A DNA stretch of 64,000 nucleotides from Thaumasiovibrio occultus (lineage in GTDB: Bacteria; Pseudomonadota; Gammaproteobacteria; Enterobacterales; Vibrionaceae), in the NCBI GenBank assembly GCA_019703815.1, contig AP023052.1:1302001-1366000 (forward strand). The letters are read 5' to 3'. The notes beneath the pieces are model-generated. The model made no database searches. It saw only the letters and a program-made list of their open reading frames with translations, and had not been told where the DNA came from. Shown piece by piece: positions 36,326-44,822 of the stretch. The position numbers were made by a program, and so were the translations under genes. The number at the start of each line of letters is the position of its first letter. Position 1 is the stretch's first letter.

Positions 36326-36520
36326 CTAACTGATTAGTCCGTTTTGCGAGTTTTGTCACTGCAATTGGAAAAAATAGCCATTGTTCACTGAGTTGGCTGT
36401 CAGTAGTCTGAAAGGTGAAGGTCAATTTACCATCGGTAGTTGGCTCAAACTCGCCGTTATTTTTCGGCTCACAATGCCGTCATTTGGCGGTCAAATAGGT
36501 GATGCTAACAGGAGTAAAGC

Positions 36521-37444
36521 ATGAGCAGACATTTCGCAATTTTAGGTGCCCCGTTTAATCGTTGTTCGCACGAGCCAAGCCGTGAAAACACCGTGGCGCC
36601 ATTGCGACGATGTGTTGACGGCTCGTGGTTTGCGCTGGGTGAGACGATAGCGCAACGCAGTGGCAGCGCCGGTTTGCATGTGCGCGACGCAGGTGACGTT
36701 GAAGTAACGCCAGACATTGAACAGCTGTTTGCGCGTGGTGAGGTGTCACGCGCTGCTCAGCGCTATATGGATTTTCTGCAAGGAAAAGTGAGTTCGATGT
36801 TGGCAAGCGGAGAGATCCCGATCACGTTGGGCGGCGATCACAGCATAGCGATTGGCACTTTGCGCGCGGTATTGAACGACTATCAGGAACGACGCGGCGA
36901 GCGGGTAGCGGTGATTTGGTTCGATGCCCATGTGGATTTGAACACACAAGAGCGCGGCAATCTTCATGGCAAGCCGCTGGCAGTGCTTAGTCACACGACA
37001 GCCATGCTCGATTGGGTCGGACCGCGAACGCCGAAGCTTGATTTGGCCAACGTTATTCATGTGGGGATCCGCGATTTAATGGCGGTTGAGAAAACAGAGA
37101 TGGCGCGCCATGACATGACGACTTTCGATATGGGGCGGATTGACCAGCTTGGTTTTGAACGCGTGCTGTCGGAAATCATGGTGGCAATTGAAACCCAGTT
37201 TGATCGGGTGTACATCAGCCTCGATTACGATGTGCTGGAAGGTGCGCTGTTTCGCGCTTGTGCCACGCCAAATATTGGTGGTTTGATGCCTCGCGAGCTG
37301 CTGCACGCCGTGCATATCATCGCCAAAAGTGACAAGTTTGTTGGTGGCGAAATTGTCGAGTATTTGCCGCAAAAAGATCACGATCTCGCCTCACGAGAAT
37401 TGGTGATTAAGCTGGTCGACGCCATGCTCGGTTTTAGGATCTAG
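36521..37444 (+). CDS. Arginase/agmatinase (ureohydrolase) family enzyme
   Basis: A 307-residue di-manganese hydrolase. Metal-binding motifs are GGDHS (104-108), DAHVD (135-139) and SLDYD (233-237). HGKPL matches the HGMPL of arginases, and GGEIVEYLP the substrate-binding glutamate strand. Length and N-terminus (FAILGAPFNRC) fit arginase better than agmatinase, but formimidoylglutamase cannot be excluded, as no hut genes are nearby. Likely reaction: arginine to ornithine and urea. ATG 36521 has CAGGAG upstream. Stands alone, divergent from DUF3429. Confidence 0.85.
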   Translation: MSRHFAILGAPFNRCSHEPSRENTVAPLRRCVDGSWFALGETIAQRSGSAGLHVRDAGDVEVTPDIEQLFARGEVSRAAQRYMDFLQGKVSSMLASGEIPITLGGDHSIAIGTLRAVLNDYQERRGERVAVIWFDAHVDLNTQERGNLHGKPLAVLSHTTAMLDWVGPRTPKLDLANVIHVGIRDLMAVEKTEMARHDMTTFDMGRIDQLGFERVLSEIMVAIETQFDRVYISLDYDVLEGALFRACATPNIGGLMPRELLHAVHIIAKSDKFVGGEIVEYLPQKDHDLASRELVIKLVDAMLGFRI

Positions 37445-37589
37445 CGCACCGACGCCCCTTAATCCGATTTGCCTCAAGGCGCGTCTTAGATCTTCGCGTT
37501 TTGGGGTAAGTCGGTACGCGTTTTTGCTGCCAAGCGTGTGTCGGCTTTGTGATGTGTTTTCACGCTTCAAATAATAAAAGGACTTAAAA

Positions 37590-37958
37590 ATGATTCTAAA
37601 TCACGTCTCAGTTGGCGCTTCTGATGTAGTAAAAGCCGTTAGTTTTTATGACGCAGTTCTTTCTACGTTGTCTATCAAGCGTGCGCACTATATAGAAAAT
37701 GTCGCAGCGGCTTACGGTGAGAACTTTGAGTTTTGGGTCGGAAGCCCTTGTGAAGGAAAAGCAGCATCAAGTAACGGTGCTCATATTGCTTTCAATGCGC
37801 CTTCAAAAGAAGCGGTTGACCAGTTCTATGCTAAAGCCATTGAGTTGGGCGGTTCATGTGCAGGTAAGCCTGGCTTAAGACCAGAGTATGGTGAAACGTA
37901 CTATGCGGCATTCGTACGTGACCTAGACGGAAACAAAATAGAAGCTGTTTCACTGTAG
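37590..37958 (+). CDS. VOC (glyoxalase/bleomycin-resistance) family protein, cassette-like
   Basis: A 122-residue metalloprotein-like VOC domain: start MILNHVSVGASDVVKAVSFYD, with metal-ligand candidates H5, H-x-A-F in GAHIAFNAP and E in DGNKIEAVSL. VOC proteins of this kind are frequent cargo of Vibrio integrons. A decayed attC follows the stop at 37972, and base composition is more AT-rich than its neighbours, so this is probably an old cassette. It has a clear AAGGA site. The substrate is unknown. Confidence 0.88.
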   Translation: MILNHVSVGASDVVKAVSFYDAVLSTLSIKRAHYIENVAAAYGENFEFWVGSPCEGKAASSNGAHIAFNAPSKEAVDQFYAKAIELGGSCAGKPGLRPEYGETYYAAFVRDLDGNKIEAVSL

Positions 37959-37971
37959 CTTCGAGTTCGCA

Positions 37972-38094
37972 TAAACAATAAATTTAAGAGTGATTCACAA
38001 CACTTGGCGCTTTCACTTCAGTCTGGTTTTGTTTTTATTTCACAGTGGCTTATTTAAGGTGTTGGTGTTGTTTACACCTTAAATTGGCGTTGTG
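37972..38094 (+). other. Degenerate Vibrio attC site (fossil)
   Basis: The 123-bp sequence runs AATTTAAGAGTGATTCACAAC ... ACACCTTAAATTGGCGTTG in the order expected for a Vibrio superintegron repeat: TTTAAGAGTGATTC, then AACACTTGGCGC, then TTACACCTTAAATTGG, with the long complementary arms AATTTAAG...CTTAAATT. Both outer cores are mutated (CAATAA for TAACAA, GGCGTTG for GGCGTTA), so it is probably inactive. Confidence 0.7.
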
Positions 38095-38109
38095 TGCCAA
38101 GGTAAGTAT

Positions 38110-38514
38110 ATGAAAATCATCGAGACCAACTTAAAGAACTGGCTCGCAGGCCGCATGGATGATGCCGCTTTTCAAGCGTTTGTCTGTGATCACCAACGCG
38201 ATATAGAAAGGCGCTTTTCTAGAAGCCTATATTTGAAGCTAAAGCGTTGCGTTCGCCCTGTTGGGCGTCGTGTTTTAGAAACCCTCTGGCCTTGTGATAG
38301 TTGTAGCTCGATTACCACACTAGAGGATGCATTGGCGCTGCGCGAGAACACGTGCTTCAAGGTTGTAAAACGTCCGAACTGCACGCCCGTAGAGTTTCAA
38401 TATCAAGGAGTTACAGGCCCAGAGTCATTTTGGCAATGCAGGAAATGTGGCAGTATTACGTTACTTGTTCTGCCAGAGCGCGAGTTTAAAGGTTGGTGGG
38501 GTAAAGTGGCTTAA
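38110..38514 (+). CDS. Small zinc-ribbon-like protein, cassette-like
   Basis: A 134-residue protein with two C-x-x-C knuckles: PCDSCSS near residue 60 and QCRKCGS near 112. They could hold one zinc. The N-terminus (MKIIETNLKNWLAGRMDD) is helical and the middle is basic. Not recognised as a named family. ATG 38110 follows GGTAAG and begins 15 bp after the fossil attC at 38094, the position expected of a cassette gene. Function unknown. Confidence 0.75.
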   Translation: MKIIETNLKNWLAGRMDDAAFQAFVCDHQRDIERRFSRSLYLKLKRCVRPVGRRVLETLWPCDSCSSITTLEDALALRENTCFKVVKRPNCTPVEFQYQGVTGPESFWQCRKCGSITLLVLPEREFKGWWGKVA

Positions 38515-38630
38515 TCACAGAACAATGCCTCCCACCGACTCCGCAACGTTGCCTTTTGGGCTCAACACACTGTAAAAGCGGGCCACATTACCCGACGGAT
38601 GAGGATGGCGTTATGCCGCAAGGAGGAAAA

Positions 38631-39065
38631 ATGGTGCAAGGATACAGGATCAGCACAGACAAAAAACACCTAGACATTGACGTTATTTATGACTTCATCT
38701 CAGCAAGTTACTGGGCGTCAGGAATCCCAAAGCATACCCTAGAAAAAGCGATTTCAAATTCGTTTTGCTTTGGCGTTTATGACAGCCATGATTCTCAAGT
38801 AGGTTTTGCTCGGCTGATCACAGATAGAGCCACGTTTGCTTACCTTGCCGATGTTTTCGTACTAGAAAATCACCGCGGCAAAGGTTTAAGCAAATGGCTC
38901 GTCGAAAGCATCGTCTCTCACCCGGAGCTTCAAGGTTTAAGGCGTATAGTCTTAGCAACAAGAGATGCGCATGGTTTGTATGCGCAGTACGGTTTTCAAA
39001 CTATTGAAAATCAAGGTATGTTCATGCAGATTTGGGATCCAGATGTTTACCGTGAGTCACGATAA
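38631..39065 (+). CDS. GNAT-family N-acetyltransferase, cassette-like
   Basis: A 144-residue acetyltransferase: YWASGIPKHTLEKAI near the start, YLADVFVLENHRGKGLSKWLVESI (acetyl-CoA binding, R-G-K-G-L) and LRRIVLATRDAHGLYAQYGFQ at the C-terminus. The combination is common in the stand-alone GNAT subgroup that begins ISTDKKHLD. ATG 38631 is chosen because AAGGAGG lies directly upstream; earlier in-frame ATGs at 38556 and 38613 lack such a site. It forms a run of three cassette-like genes with the VOC and zinc-ribbon genes. Substrate unknown. Confidence 0.88.
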   Translation: MVQGYRISTDKKHLDIDVIYDFISASYWASGIPKHTLEKAISNSFCFGVYDSHDSQVGFARLITDRATFAYLADVFVLENHRGKGLSKWLVESIVSHPELQGLRRIVLATRDAHGLYAQYGFQTIENQGMFMQIWDPDVYRESR

Positions 39066-39270
39066 TACAAATGCCTCAGAACAGATTCACACTACGTGGT
39101 TTCAGCAACGCTTAAAAGGTCGGCCTTCTGACCAGTCCGTCTAGTCGAACCTAAAGCGTTGGCTGGTTTTCACTTCGCTACGCCTATGTTGAAAACCGTT
39201 GTAGAGCCGCCAGCATGGCGTTTCTGGAAATGCTCACTGAGCATTGTTTGAATATATCCGAGGAAGAGCA

Positions 39271-39720
39271 ATGAAAGCGAAACCTTCAGGTGCACCTGCC
39301 GCGAAAGATACTCGCGATAGTTTGTTAGATACTCGGGTGCCGGGTTTTACAACGCTGTCAGGGTGGTTAACGCCACCGCATTTCCCTGAAGAAATTAGCG
39401 GTATTTGGGTTTATCGCGCGGGTGGTCACGTGGGCGTGACGGTGAAAGCGCAAGACGGCGGAGAGATCCCGTTCTTTTTTGACAGTCAACTTGGTCGGCT
39501 TTGTTACGGCGAGAACGAACATGCCGACAATGCGGCGTTTATTCAGCGAGGCTCTGCGTTTGAAGCGGACGTGTTCGCTTATCTAACGGCGGCGCGCCAA
39601 CGTTTAAGCACTTGTTCGCCAGATGCAAGCGAAGCAGGCACGACTTGCGCTGTCACGCCATCTGAGCTTGAAATTTTTGACCGCTACTTTCACCAAGCGA
39701 AAGCCTTTACCGCGTGTTAA
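39271..39720 (+). CDS. Hypothetical protein
   Basis: A 149-residue soluble protein that I do not recognise. It has a short disordered N-terminus (MKAKPSGAPAAKDTRD) and a beta-rich centre (GIWVYRAGGHVGVTVKAQDGGEIPFFFDSQLGRLCYGE). ATG 39271 has GAGGAAG upstream. It is convergent with the next gene, separated by 24 bp. Function unknown. Confidence 0.7.
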   Translation: MKAKPSGAPAAKDTRDSLLDTRVPGFTTLSGWLTPPHFPEEISGIWVYRAGGHVGVTVKAQDGGEIPFFFDSQLGRLCYGENEHADNAAFIQRGSAFEADVFAYLTAARQRLSTCSPDASEAGTTCAVTPSELEIFDRYFHQAKAFTAC

Positions 39721-39744
39721 GTTATTTGGTCGAACCCTGCACGT

Positions 39745-40077
39745 TTACTCGGCGGGTAAAGGCCACGTGGCGATGAGTTTGATATTGACGCTGTCGGGTT
39801 GCCATGCGATCTGATCGACCAGCTGCACCATCTCCACTGGTTGCTCTTGCAGCACCACGTCATTACTGTTCACCAACTGCACAAAACCTGGTGCATCACC
39901 CGCGCTGCCGGGCATGGCGAACAGCTGTGGCTGGCGATAGATCACCAAGCTGTATTGCCCATCAGGGCTCGGTATGCGCTGATATTCATCGGCAAATTGG
40001 CGCACAATGAATGGGTAACTACTGGCGATTAACACCAACAGGGCAACGGCAAATACTAGGCGGGTTTTTCTCGTCAT
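39745..40077 (-). CDS. Small membrane-anchored hypothetical protein
   Basis: A 110-residue protein with one N-terminal membrane anchor or uncleaved signal (TRLVFAVALLVLIASSYPFIV), then a short beta-rich extracytoplasmic domain (IPSPDGQYSLVIYRQP, DVVLQEQPVEMVQLV, KLIATWPLP). The SPDGQYSLVIYR strand resembles the start of a beta-propeller or TolB-like repeat, but only one copy is present. Function unknown. Confidence 0.7.
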   Translation of the reverse strand: MTRKTRLVFAVALLVLIASSYPFIVRQFADEYQRIPSPDGQYSLVIYRQPQLFAMPGSAGDAPGFVQLVNSNDVVLQEQPVEMVQLVDQIAWQPDSVNIKLIATWPLPAE

Positions 40078-40252
40078 CGCGGTTTATCTCAACAAAACAA
40101 TCAAAGAGCCTACGTGATAAAAACCGTTGCGCATAGCGCTCTGGTTTGAGAGCGATACAATTGCGATAGATCTTCCAAATCGGTACTGCTTTTATTGAGG
40201 GTCATCAAAAAGGGGCCGAGCCAAATTGCACGCCCGACCCAAGCAACGAACA

Positions 40253-40921
40253 CTAATAACTGCCAACAACAATTGGGTCTTCATCAAAAATATGCGCCAA
40301 ACGATCAGCATAGTGCTGAAGGGCTTGGTGGCGCTGCTCTTCGCTTTGACGTGCAGGGCCATAGACTTTGTGGGTTTCCAGTAGCGAAAAACCGTTAAAT
40401 GCAAAAATACCGCGTTGAATGGGACGTAATATGGCATCGAAATCGCCGTGCAAACCGCCGTCAGTGTAGGCCTCAACCGGTCCACCTGCCGATACACTCA
40501 GCAGTGCACGCTTACCTGTCATCGCACCATCGCGGTAATAGCGACCGCCGCCATAAACGCGTCCCATGACTAACACGCGATCGACCCAGCCTTTAAGCAT
40601 GGCTGGCATACCAAACCACCACAGTGGAAATTGGAAAATGATCAAATCACACCATTCCAGCTTTTGAAGCTCCTCTTCAATATCGTCTGCAAAACCGTCG
40701 TGTTCGGTCGCGTGCAGCTCTTCGAGTTGCTGCTTGAAAAACGCGGGCTCTTGAATCGCCTTAAAGTTGTGTTTGTCTGAAACTGGGTTGAAGTTCATCG
40801 CATAAAGATCTGAGGTTTTCACCGTGTGTCCCGCCGCTTCCAGCGTGGTAATGGCTTGGCGGAACATGGCGCCATTAAAACTTTCTGGCTCAGGATGAGC
40901 GTAAACAATCAGTACATTCAT
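40253..40921 (-). CDS. NAD(P)H quinone oxidoreductase family flavoprotein (MdaB/NQO1-like)
   Basis: A 222-residue flavodoxin-fold reductase. FMN/FAD-binding start MNVLIVYAHPEPESFNGAM, central WCDLIIFQFPLWWFGMPAMLKGWVDRVLVMGRVYGGGRYY and GKRALLSVSAGGP match the Flavodoxin_2 family. It reduces quinones or drugs by two electrons, limiting redox cycling. ATG 40921 has AAGGAAAA upstream. It is divergent from a LysR-family gene, which very likely controls it. Confidence 0.92.
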   Translation of the reverse strand: MNVLIVYAHPEPESFNGAMFRQAITTLEAAGHTVKTSDLYAMNFNPVSDKHNFKAIQEPAFFKQQLEELHATEHDGFADDIEEELQKLEWCDLIIFQFPLWWFGMPAMLKGWVDRVLVMGRVYGGGRYYRDGAMTGKRALLSVSAGGPVEAYTDGGLHGDFDAILRPIQRGIFAFNGFSLLETHKVYGPARQSEEQRHQALQHYADRLAHIFDEDPIVVGSY

Positions 40922-41047
40922 AGGGTTTTCCTTAGTTGACACGCTGGCTCAGGTTGCCGCGAAGTGATCATCAATGCGCCTAGTATTGATCGGCTTGTTA
41001 TTAACCTGTAGTGTTGATATGGTTACTTTTAAGGTGAGTAAAAGTTA

Positions 41048-41950
41048 ATGAAATCCCTGCCGAGTCAATTACCCATTTTTATTCAAGTGGCCAAAAGTGG
41101 CAGTTTTGCCAAGGCAGCACGGGCACTTGGTCTCACGCCGCCCGCAGTCAGTAAAGCGATCACTAAGTTGGAAGAAGAGTGGCAGGTGAAGTTGTTTTTC
41201 CGCTCGTCGCACTCGCTGAGCTTGACCCAAATCGGGCAAGCGTTGCTGGATGAACTCGCGCCTTCACTGACAGCAATTCAAAGCACGCTTGAGCAGATCG
41301 CCGATACGCGCCAGAGCGCTGGTGGCGTGATTAAAATCAACTTGCCTGCCAGCTCGATAGGCCAAGAGCACATATTGCCCTTGGTGCTCGACTTTATGGC
41401 GTTGCATCCAGCGATCACCTGCGACTTGCATTTTGATGATCGGGTAGTGGATCTTACTGAGCACGGTTTTGATTTGGGGATCGGCACCGCAATCAACCAA
41501 GATTCCCGTTTGATTGCGCGGCCATTATTGCGCCAAACCATAGGGTTCTATGCGGCTGAGCAGTATCTGGCTGAGCATGGAGAGCCCAAGACCCTTGAGG
41601 CGTTGCGTTATCACCGCTGTATTCCGGTGCGCTCGATAAATTCTGGTCGCAGTTATCCTTGGCGAGTTGTCGATAACGCCTCAGCGAAACTCATTGAGCC
41701 CAGTGGCAAACTGATCGTGAATAATTTTGCGGCAGCACAAAAAGCGGTGAAAGCGGGCGCGGGGATTGCAATGTTAGGCAGTTGGTTGTTTCGTGACGAG
41801 CTGGAGGCAAAAACAGTGCGACCGATTTTGACTGATTATTGGGGCGAGCCGATCACCATTTGGCTTTACTACACCTCGCGCCAATATGTACCGCATCGCG
41901 TACGGCTATTAATTGACTATCTGATCGACAATATCGCTCGCGTTGCTTAA
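41048..41950 (+). CDS. LysR-family transcriptional regulator
   Basis: A 300-residue LysR regulator. The N-terminal winged helix-turn-helix is LPIFIQVAKSGSFAKAARALGLTPPAVSKAITKLEEEW (about residues 6-45). The effector domain spans about 90-300, of the subgroup that ends with CGRSYPWRV-like and RQYVPHRVRLLIDYL segments. It is divergent from the quinone reductase gene; the 126-bp region between them should contain its binding site (T-N11-A boxes were not scored). The likely role is control of the reductase in response to quinones or electrophiles. Confidence 0.93.
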   Translation: MKSLPSQLPIFIQVAKSGSFAKAARALGLTPPAVSKAITKLEEEWQVKLFFRSSHSLSLTQIGQALLDELAPSLTAIQSTLEQIADTRQSAGGVIKINLPASSIGQEHILPLVLDFMALHPAITCDLHFDDRVVDLTEHGFDLGIGTAINQDSRLIARPLLRQTIGFYAAEQYLAEHGEPKTLEALRYHRCIPVRSINSGRSYPWRVVDNASAKLIEPSGKLIVNNFAAAQKAVKAGAGIAMLGSWLFRDELEAKTVRPILTDYWGEPITIWLYYTSRQYVPHRVRLLIDYLIDNIARVA

Positions 41951-42016
41951 AGACGTTGAACGCACGGGCAAATCGCAAAGTCACAAATAGAGTAAGTGCG
42001 AAACCGTGAAAAAGAA

Positions 42017-42037
42017 AAAGCGCCGCGAGGGCGCTTT
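42017..42037 (-). terminator. Rho-independent terminator between lysR-type gene and chrR
   Basis: AAAGCGCC-GCGAG-GGCGCTTT; on the minus strand it is followed by TTCTTTTTC, so it mainly ends the ChrR operon. Confidence 0.8.
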
Positions 42038-42125
42038 AGGTGAAGGTCAAGGTAACACTGCTGCAGGGGTTAAAATCAGGCGATGGCGCTTTCAACACGT
42101 TCGCTGGTTGTTACCCTGCTGCTGG

Positions 42126-42818
42126 TTACGGATACATACCTTTACCGAAACGGTTGAAGATACGGGCGAGACCTTGGGTAAATACCATAGGATCAGAGAG
42201 CAAGGTCAAGCATAAGCAGTCTTCATCCATGGTTTGTGGTGTGTGCTTATCAGACGCGTCTTTCATCAAATAAGAGCCAGCATGATACTCGCCGTTCTCG
42301 TCTTTAAAGCTGCCATGCAGTACCAAGGTAATTTCATTGCCTTTGTGAGTGTGTTGCGGCACCTGTACGCCTTTGTCGATATAGAGCAAGCTCACTTTGT
42401 CGACTTCGTTAATATCGAATGCGGCGCTATAAACTTTTCCACCATAGCTCTTCCATGGCTGCAAGTGCGGCATAATTTTGCTGAGCGCCTTGGGTAAGGT
42501 GAACTCGCGACCGTTGACACTGATGGTGTCGGCTTCAGGCATTTGGGTGACACACGCTGTTAAATCGTCTTGCTCTGGCAACGCGTCCATTAAGCCTGCC
42601 AGCAACAAATCAAGATCATTATCGCTGCTCAGCGTTGACTCGCTTACTGTTGGATTAGCATCTAGCGCGGTTTGCGCTGCTGCGGCTTCGTATTCGTTTA
42701 ACATGTCACGACAGTGCTGACACTGTTCACAGTGAACGGCGATACCTAGCGCTTGCGATCCATCCAAAAGACCTTCAGCGTAGGCTTGTAAAATTTCGTT
42801 TGAAGGATGTTGACTCAT
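42126..42818 (-). CDS. chrR: ChrR-family zinc cupin anti-sigma factor
   Basis: A 230-residue anti-sigma factor of the ChrR type. The N-terminal anti-sigma domain carries the zinc site HCEQCQHC (H29, C33, C36), plus H4. The C-terminal cupin has the second metal site HTHKGNE (H156, H158, E162) and H192 in DKHTPQT. In Rhodobacter, ChrR holds its ECF sigma factor inactive and releases it when singlet oxygen forms. ATG 42818 overlaps the sigma gene stop as ATGA and has GGAGG upstream. All key residues are kept, so singlet-oxygen sensing is the likely role. Confidence 0.93.
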   Translation of the reverse strand: MSQHPSNEILQAYAEGLLDGSQALGIAVHCEQCQHCRDMLNEYEAAAAQTALDANPTVSESTLSSDNDLDLLLAGLMDALPEQDDLTACVTQMPEADTISVNGREFTLPKALSKIMPHLQPWKSYGGKVYSAAFDINEVDKVSLLYIDKGVQVPQHTHKGNEITLVLHGSFKDENGEYHAGSYLMKDASDKHTPQTMDEDCLCLTLLSDPMVFTQGLARIFNRFGKGMYP

Positions 42819-43396
42819 AATGCCTCCACATTCATTGTGACTCGTAATTTCTCCACCGCGAGGCGTAACCGGGATTTGACGGTGCCGAGCGGGACATCGA
42901 GCATTTCGGCCACTTGCTGTTGTGGCATATCTTCCAGATAAACTGCTTTCACTACATCTTGCTGTGCAGCTGGCAGCACTTCTAACCATTGCTTTAGCCG
43001 TGACTTAAGTACGGCTTGCTCAGGTGCATAGGGATCCGCATTATCATGGGCTCCCATTTCTTCCAAAGGGTAAACGTCCTCGGAATTTAATACGATTTCG
43101 CGACCACTGTTTTTACGTAACAAGTCAAAGCACAGATTACGCGCTATGGTGTACAGCCACGTTGAAGGGCTGCTCTTGGCCGGGTCGAAAAGATTGGCTT
43201 TTTGCCAAACTTTGGTCATGGTTTCCTGCACGATTTCTAAGGCTAGTTGCTCATCGCCAATATGTTTAAACGCATAATGTTTAAGGCGTGGTGAGTAATA
43301 GCTGAAGAAGCTTGCAAACGCTGCTTTGTCACCCTGCTGGATGCGAAGCATGACCTCTTTCCAATTTGTTGTACCGCGATTGCTATTGGTATCCAT
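42815..43396 (-). CDS. ECF sigma factor, RpoE/ChrR-partner type (ECF11-like)
   Basis: A 193-residue ECF sigma-70. Region 2 covers about 20-95 (FFSYYSPRLKHYAFKHIGDEQLALEIVQETMTKVW and TWLYTIARNLCFDLLRK), binding the -10. Region 4 covers about 130-185 (LEVLPAAQQDVVKAVYLEDMPQQQVAEMLDVPLGTVKSRLRLAVEKLR), binding the -35. The four-base overlap with chrR fixes it as the partner sigma. Its RBS is AAGGAG. Predicted targets include its own operon and photolyase-type repair genes, as in related bacteria; two TGATC-N17-CGTA elements in this window support that. Confidence 0.93.
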   Translation of the reverse strand: MDTNSNRGTTNWKEVMLRIQQGDKAAFASFFSYYSPRLKHYAFKHIGDEQLALEIVQETMTKVWQKANLFDPAKSSPSTWLYTIARNLCFDLLRKNSGREIVLNSEDVYPLEEMGAHDNADPYAPEQAVLKSRLKQWLEVLPAAQQDVVKAVYLEDMPQQQVAEMLDVPLGTVKSRLRLAVEKLRVTMNVEAL

Positions 43397-43418
43397 CTCT
43401 ACTCCTTCATCAGGGATG

Positions 43419-43437
43419 GGGGAGGACGCTCCTCCCC
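43419..43437 (-). promoter_or_regulatory. GC-rich hairpin between DUF4397 and sigma factor genes
   Basis: GGGGAGGA-CGC-TCCTCCCC: an 8-bp stem with a 3-base loop in the 58-bp gap before the sigma gene, with no T-run. It may stabilise or process the mRNA, or attenuate read-through from the lipoprotein gene. Confidence 0.55.
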
Positions 43438-43454
43438 GTTAACCTAACTTACTC

Positions 43455-44810
43455 TTACATGTCTGTTACGACTTGCAGTTCAAGCCCAACACCACCTGCC
43501 GATTCATTAACGGCAATAGCTTGATACGCTTGACCATTTTGTACAGTTACACTAGCACCGTCTATTGCTGCTTGTTTCGTTCCTGCTTGGGTCACGGTAA
43601 CTTTGTAAGTGCCTTCAGCAAGGTAGATAGAGCCAATGGCCTCAAGCGTATTGGCTTTATACGGTATGTTGGTAAGTGTTGGATCAATGTTATCAATAAT
43701 ACCGTCGGCAGTAACGTAAATATCAACTTTATCTGCTCTTGATGCTGCATGGATAATATTTAGGGTAGCAGCCGTGGCTACGCCGCGACGGTCGTCTTCA
43801 AATACCAAGAGGTCGAGGTCTCCACCGGCGAGTGTCCCTATCGCATAAGCGCTGTAATCGGCGTTACCTGCTAGGTCTTCTGCTAGAGGCCCTAAGGTAG
43901 GGTCTGCCACGTTAGCGAGAGAAATCGCCAAGGCGTTGGTGCCTGATTGCAGCTCAATATGATCGGTGACATTGCCGTAAACCACATCTTCTAATGCGAC
44001 TTGTCCGTTCACGCTGACATCGACAGCGGGTACGTCAACCGCTAGGTGACCGACTTTAACGCCCGCCGTTTCGTTGACGTCGGCGATAGCAATCGGGGTA
44101 TCGCTACCATCGAGCGCAATCAAGCGCACTGGGCTTGTACCTGCTGGGTTCGGGATCGCCGCGACTGTGAGCGCGCCGGCAGGGAGAGAAACAGTGCCGG
44201 AATCAAAGACCACAGTTTGGCTGTTAGCAAGGGTAATTTGAATGCGATAGTCGCCTGGTGCGACTTCCGCCACGCCTGAGCTTGCTTTATATGCCAATGT
44301 GCCAAGCGGTGCGGCAGCGTCCACGGCAACGCCCGGCGCGGTGACATAGACATCGACTTCCGGCGCATTAGACGCAGCGTGTACCACTTGTGCTGCTACC
44401 ATTCCTGCAGAGGTTTCGGCGCTGCGCTCGGCAACAATAGCCTCAATTGGGAAGCTGTCGTTGTCATCAACCGTACCGACGACAAACGCAGTGTAGAGTT
44501 TGTCGGTGAACAGGTCGAGTGACTCACTGTCGATAACGCGCAGCGTCTCATTGCCCGGAAGATTGGCATCAACCGATACCACAGAAACGCCTTCGTTCAA
44601 TGAGAGATAACCCGATGTTTTACCGAAATTGAGGTTGTCGAGTACGGTTTGACCACCGACCACGACTTGAGTGGTTGGCGCATCATAAACGGCATGTACG
44701 GCTTGCAACTGAGATTGGGGTGTGGCGTTAAACGTGGTGGTGGTGTCATCATCGTTACATGCAGTAAGAAGGACTATCGCACTGGCGCCGACCAAAAGTT
44801 GTTTTTTCAT
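43455..44810 (-). CDS. DUF4397-repeat lipoprotein
   Basis: A 451-residue lipoprotein: signal peptide ends LTAC (Cys18) and is followed by an acidic, Thr-rich stretch (NDDDTTTT). The mature part consists of four related beta-rich repeats of about 100 residues in DUF4397 style. They start near LQAVHAVYDAP, AAQVVHAASNAP, VGHLAVDVPAV and LNIIHAASRAD, each with a D-V-Y-V/V-V-V strand and a GxYxVxVT-type end. The family is found on cell surfaces and its role is unclear. It lies in the ECF sigma operon, 12 bp after the LON-domain gene. Confidence 0.88.
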   Translation of the reverse strand: MKKQLLVGASAIVLLTACNDDDTTTTFNATPQSQLQAVHAVYDAPTTQVVVGGQTVLDNLNFGKTSGYLSLNEGVSVVSVDANLPGNETLRVIDSESLDLFTDKLYTAFVVGTVDDNDSFPIEAIVAERSAETSAGMVAAQVVHAASNAPEVDVYVTAPGVAVDAAAPLGTLAYKASSGVAEVAPGDYRIQITLANSQTVVFDSGTVSLPAGALTVAAIPNPAGTSPVRLIALDGSDTPIAIADVNETAGVKVGHLAVDVPAVDVSVNGQVALEDVVYGNVTDHIELQSGTNALAISLANVADPTLGPLAEDLAGNADYSAYAIGTLAGGDLDLLVFEDDRRGVATAATLNIIHAASRADKVDIYVTADGIIDNIDPTLTNIPYKANTLEAIGSIYLAEGTYKVTVTQAGTKQAAIDGASVTVQNGQAYQAIAVNESAGGVGLELQVVTDM

Positions 44811-44822
44811 ATTTCTCTCCCG

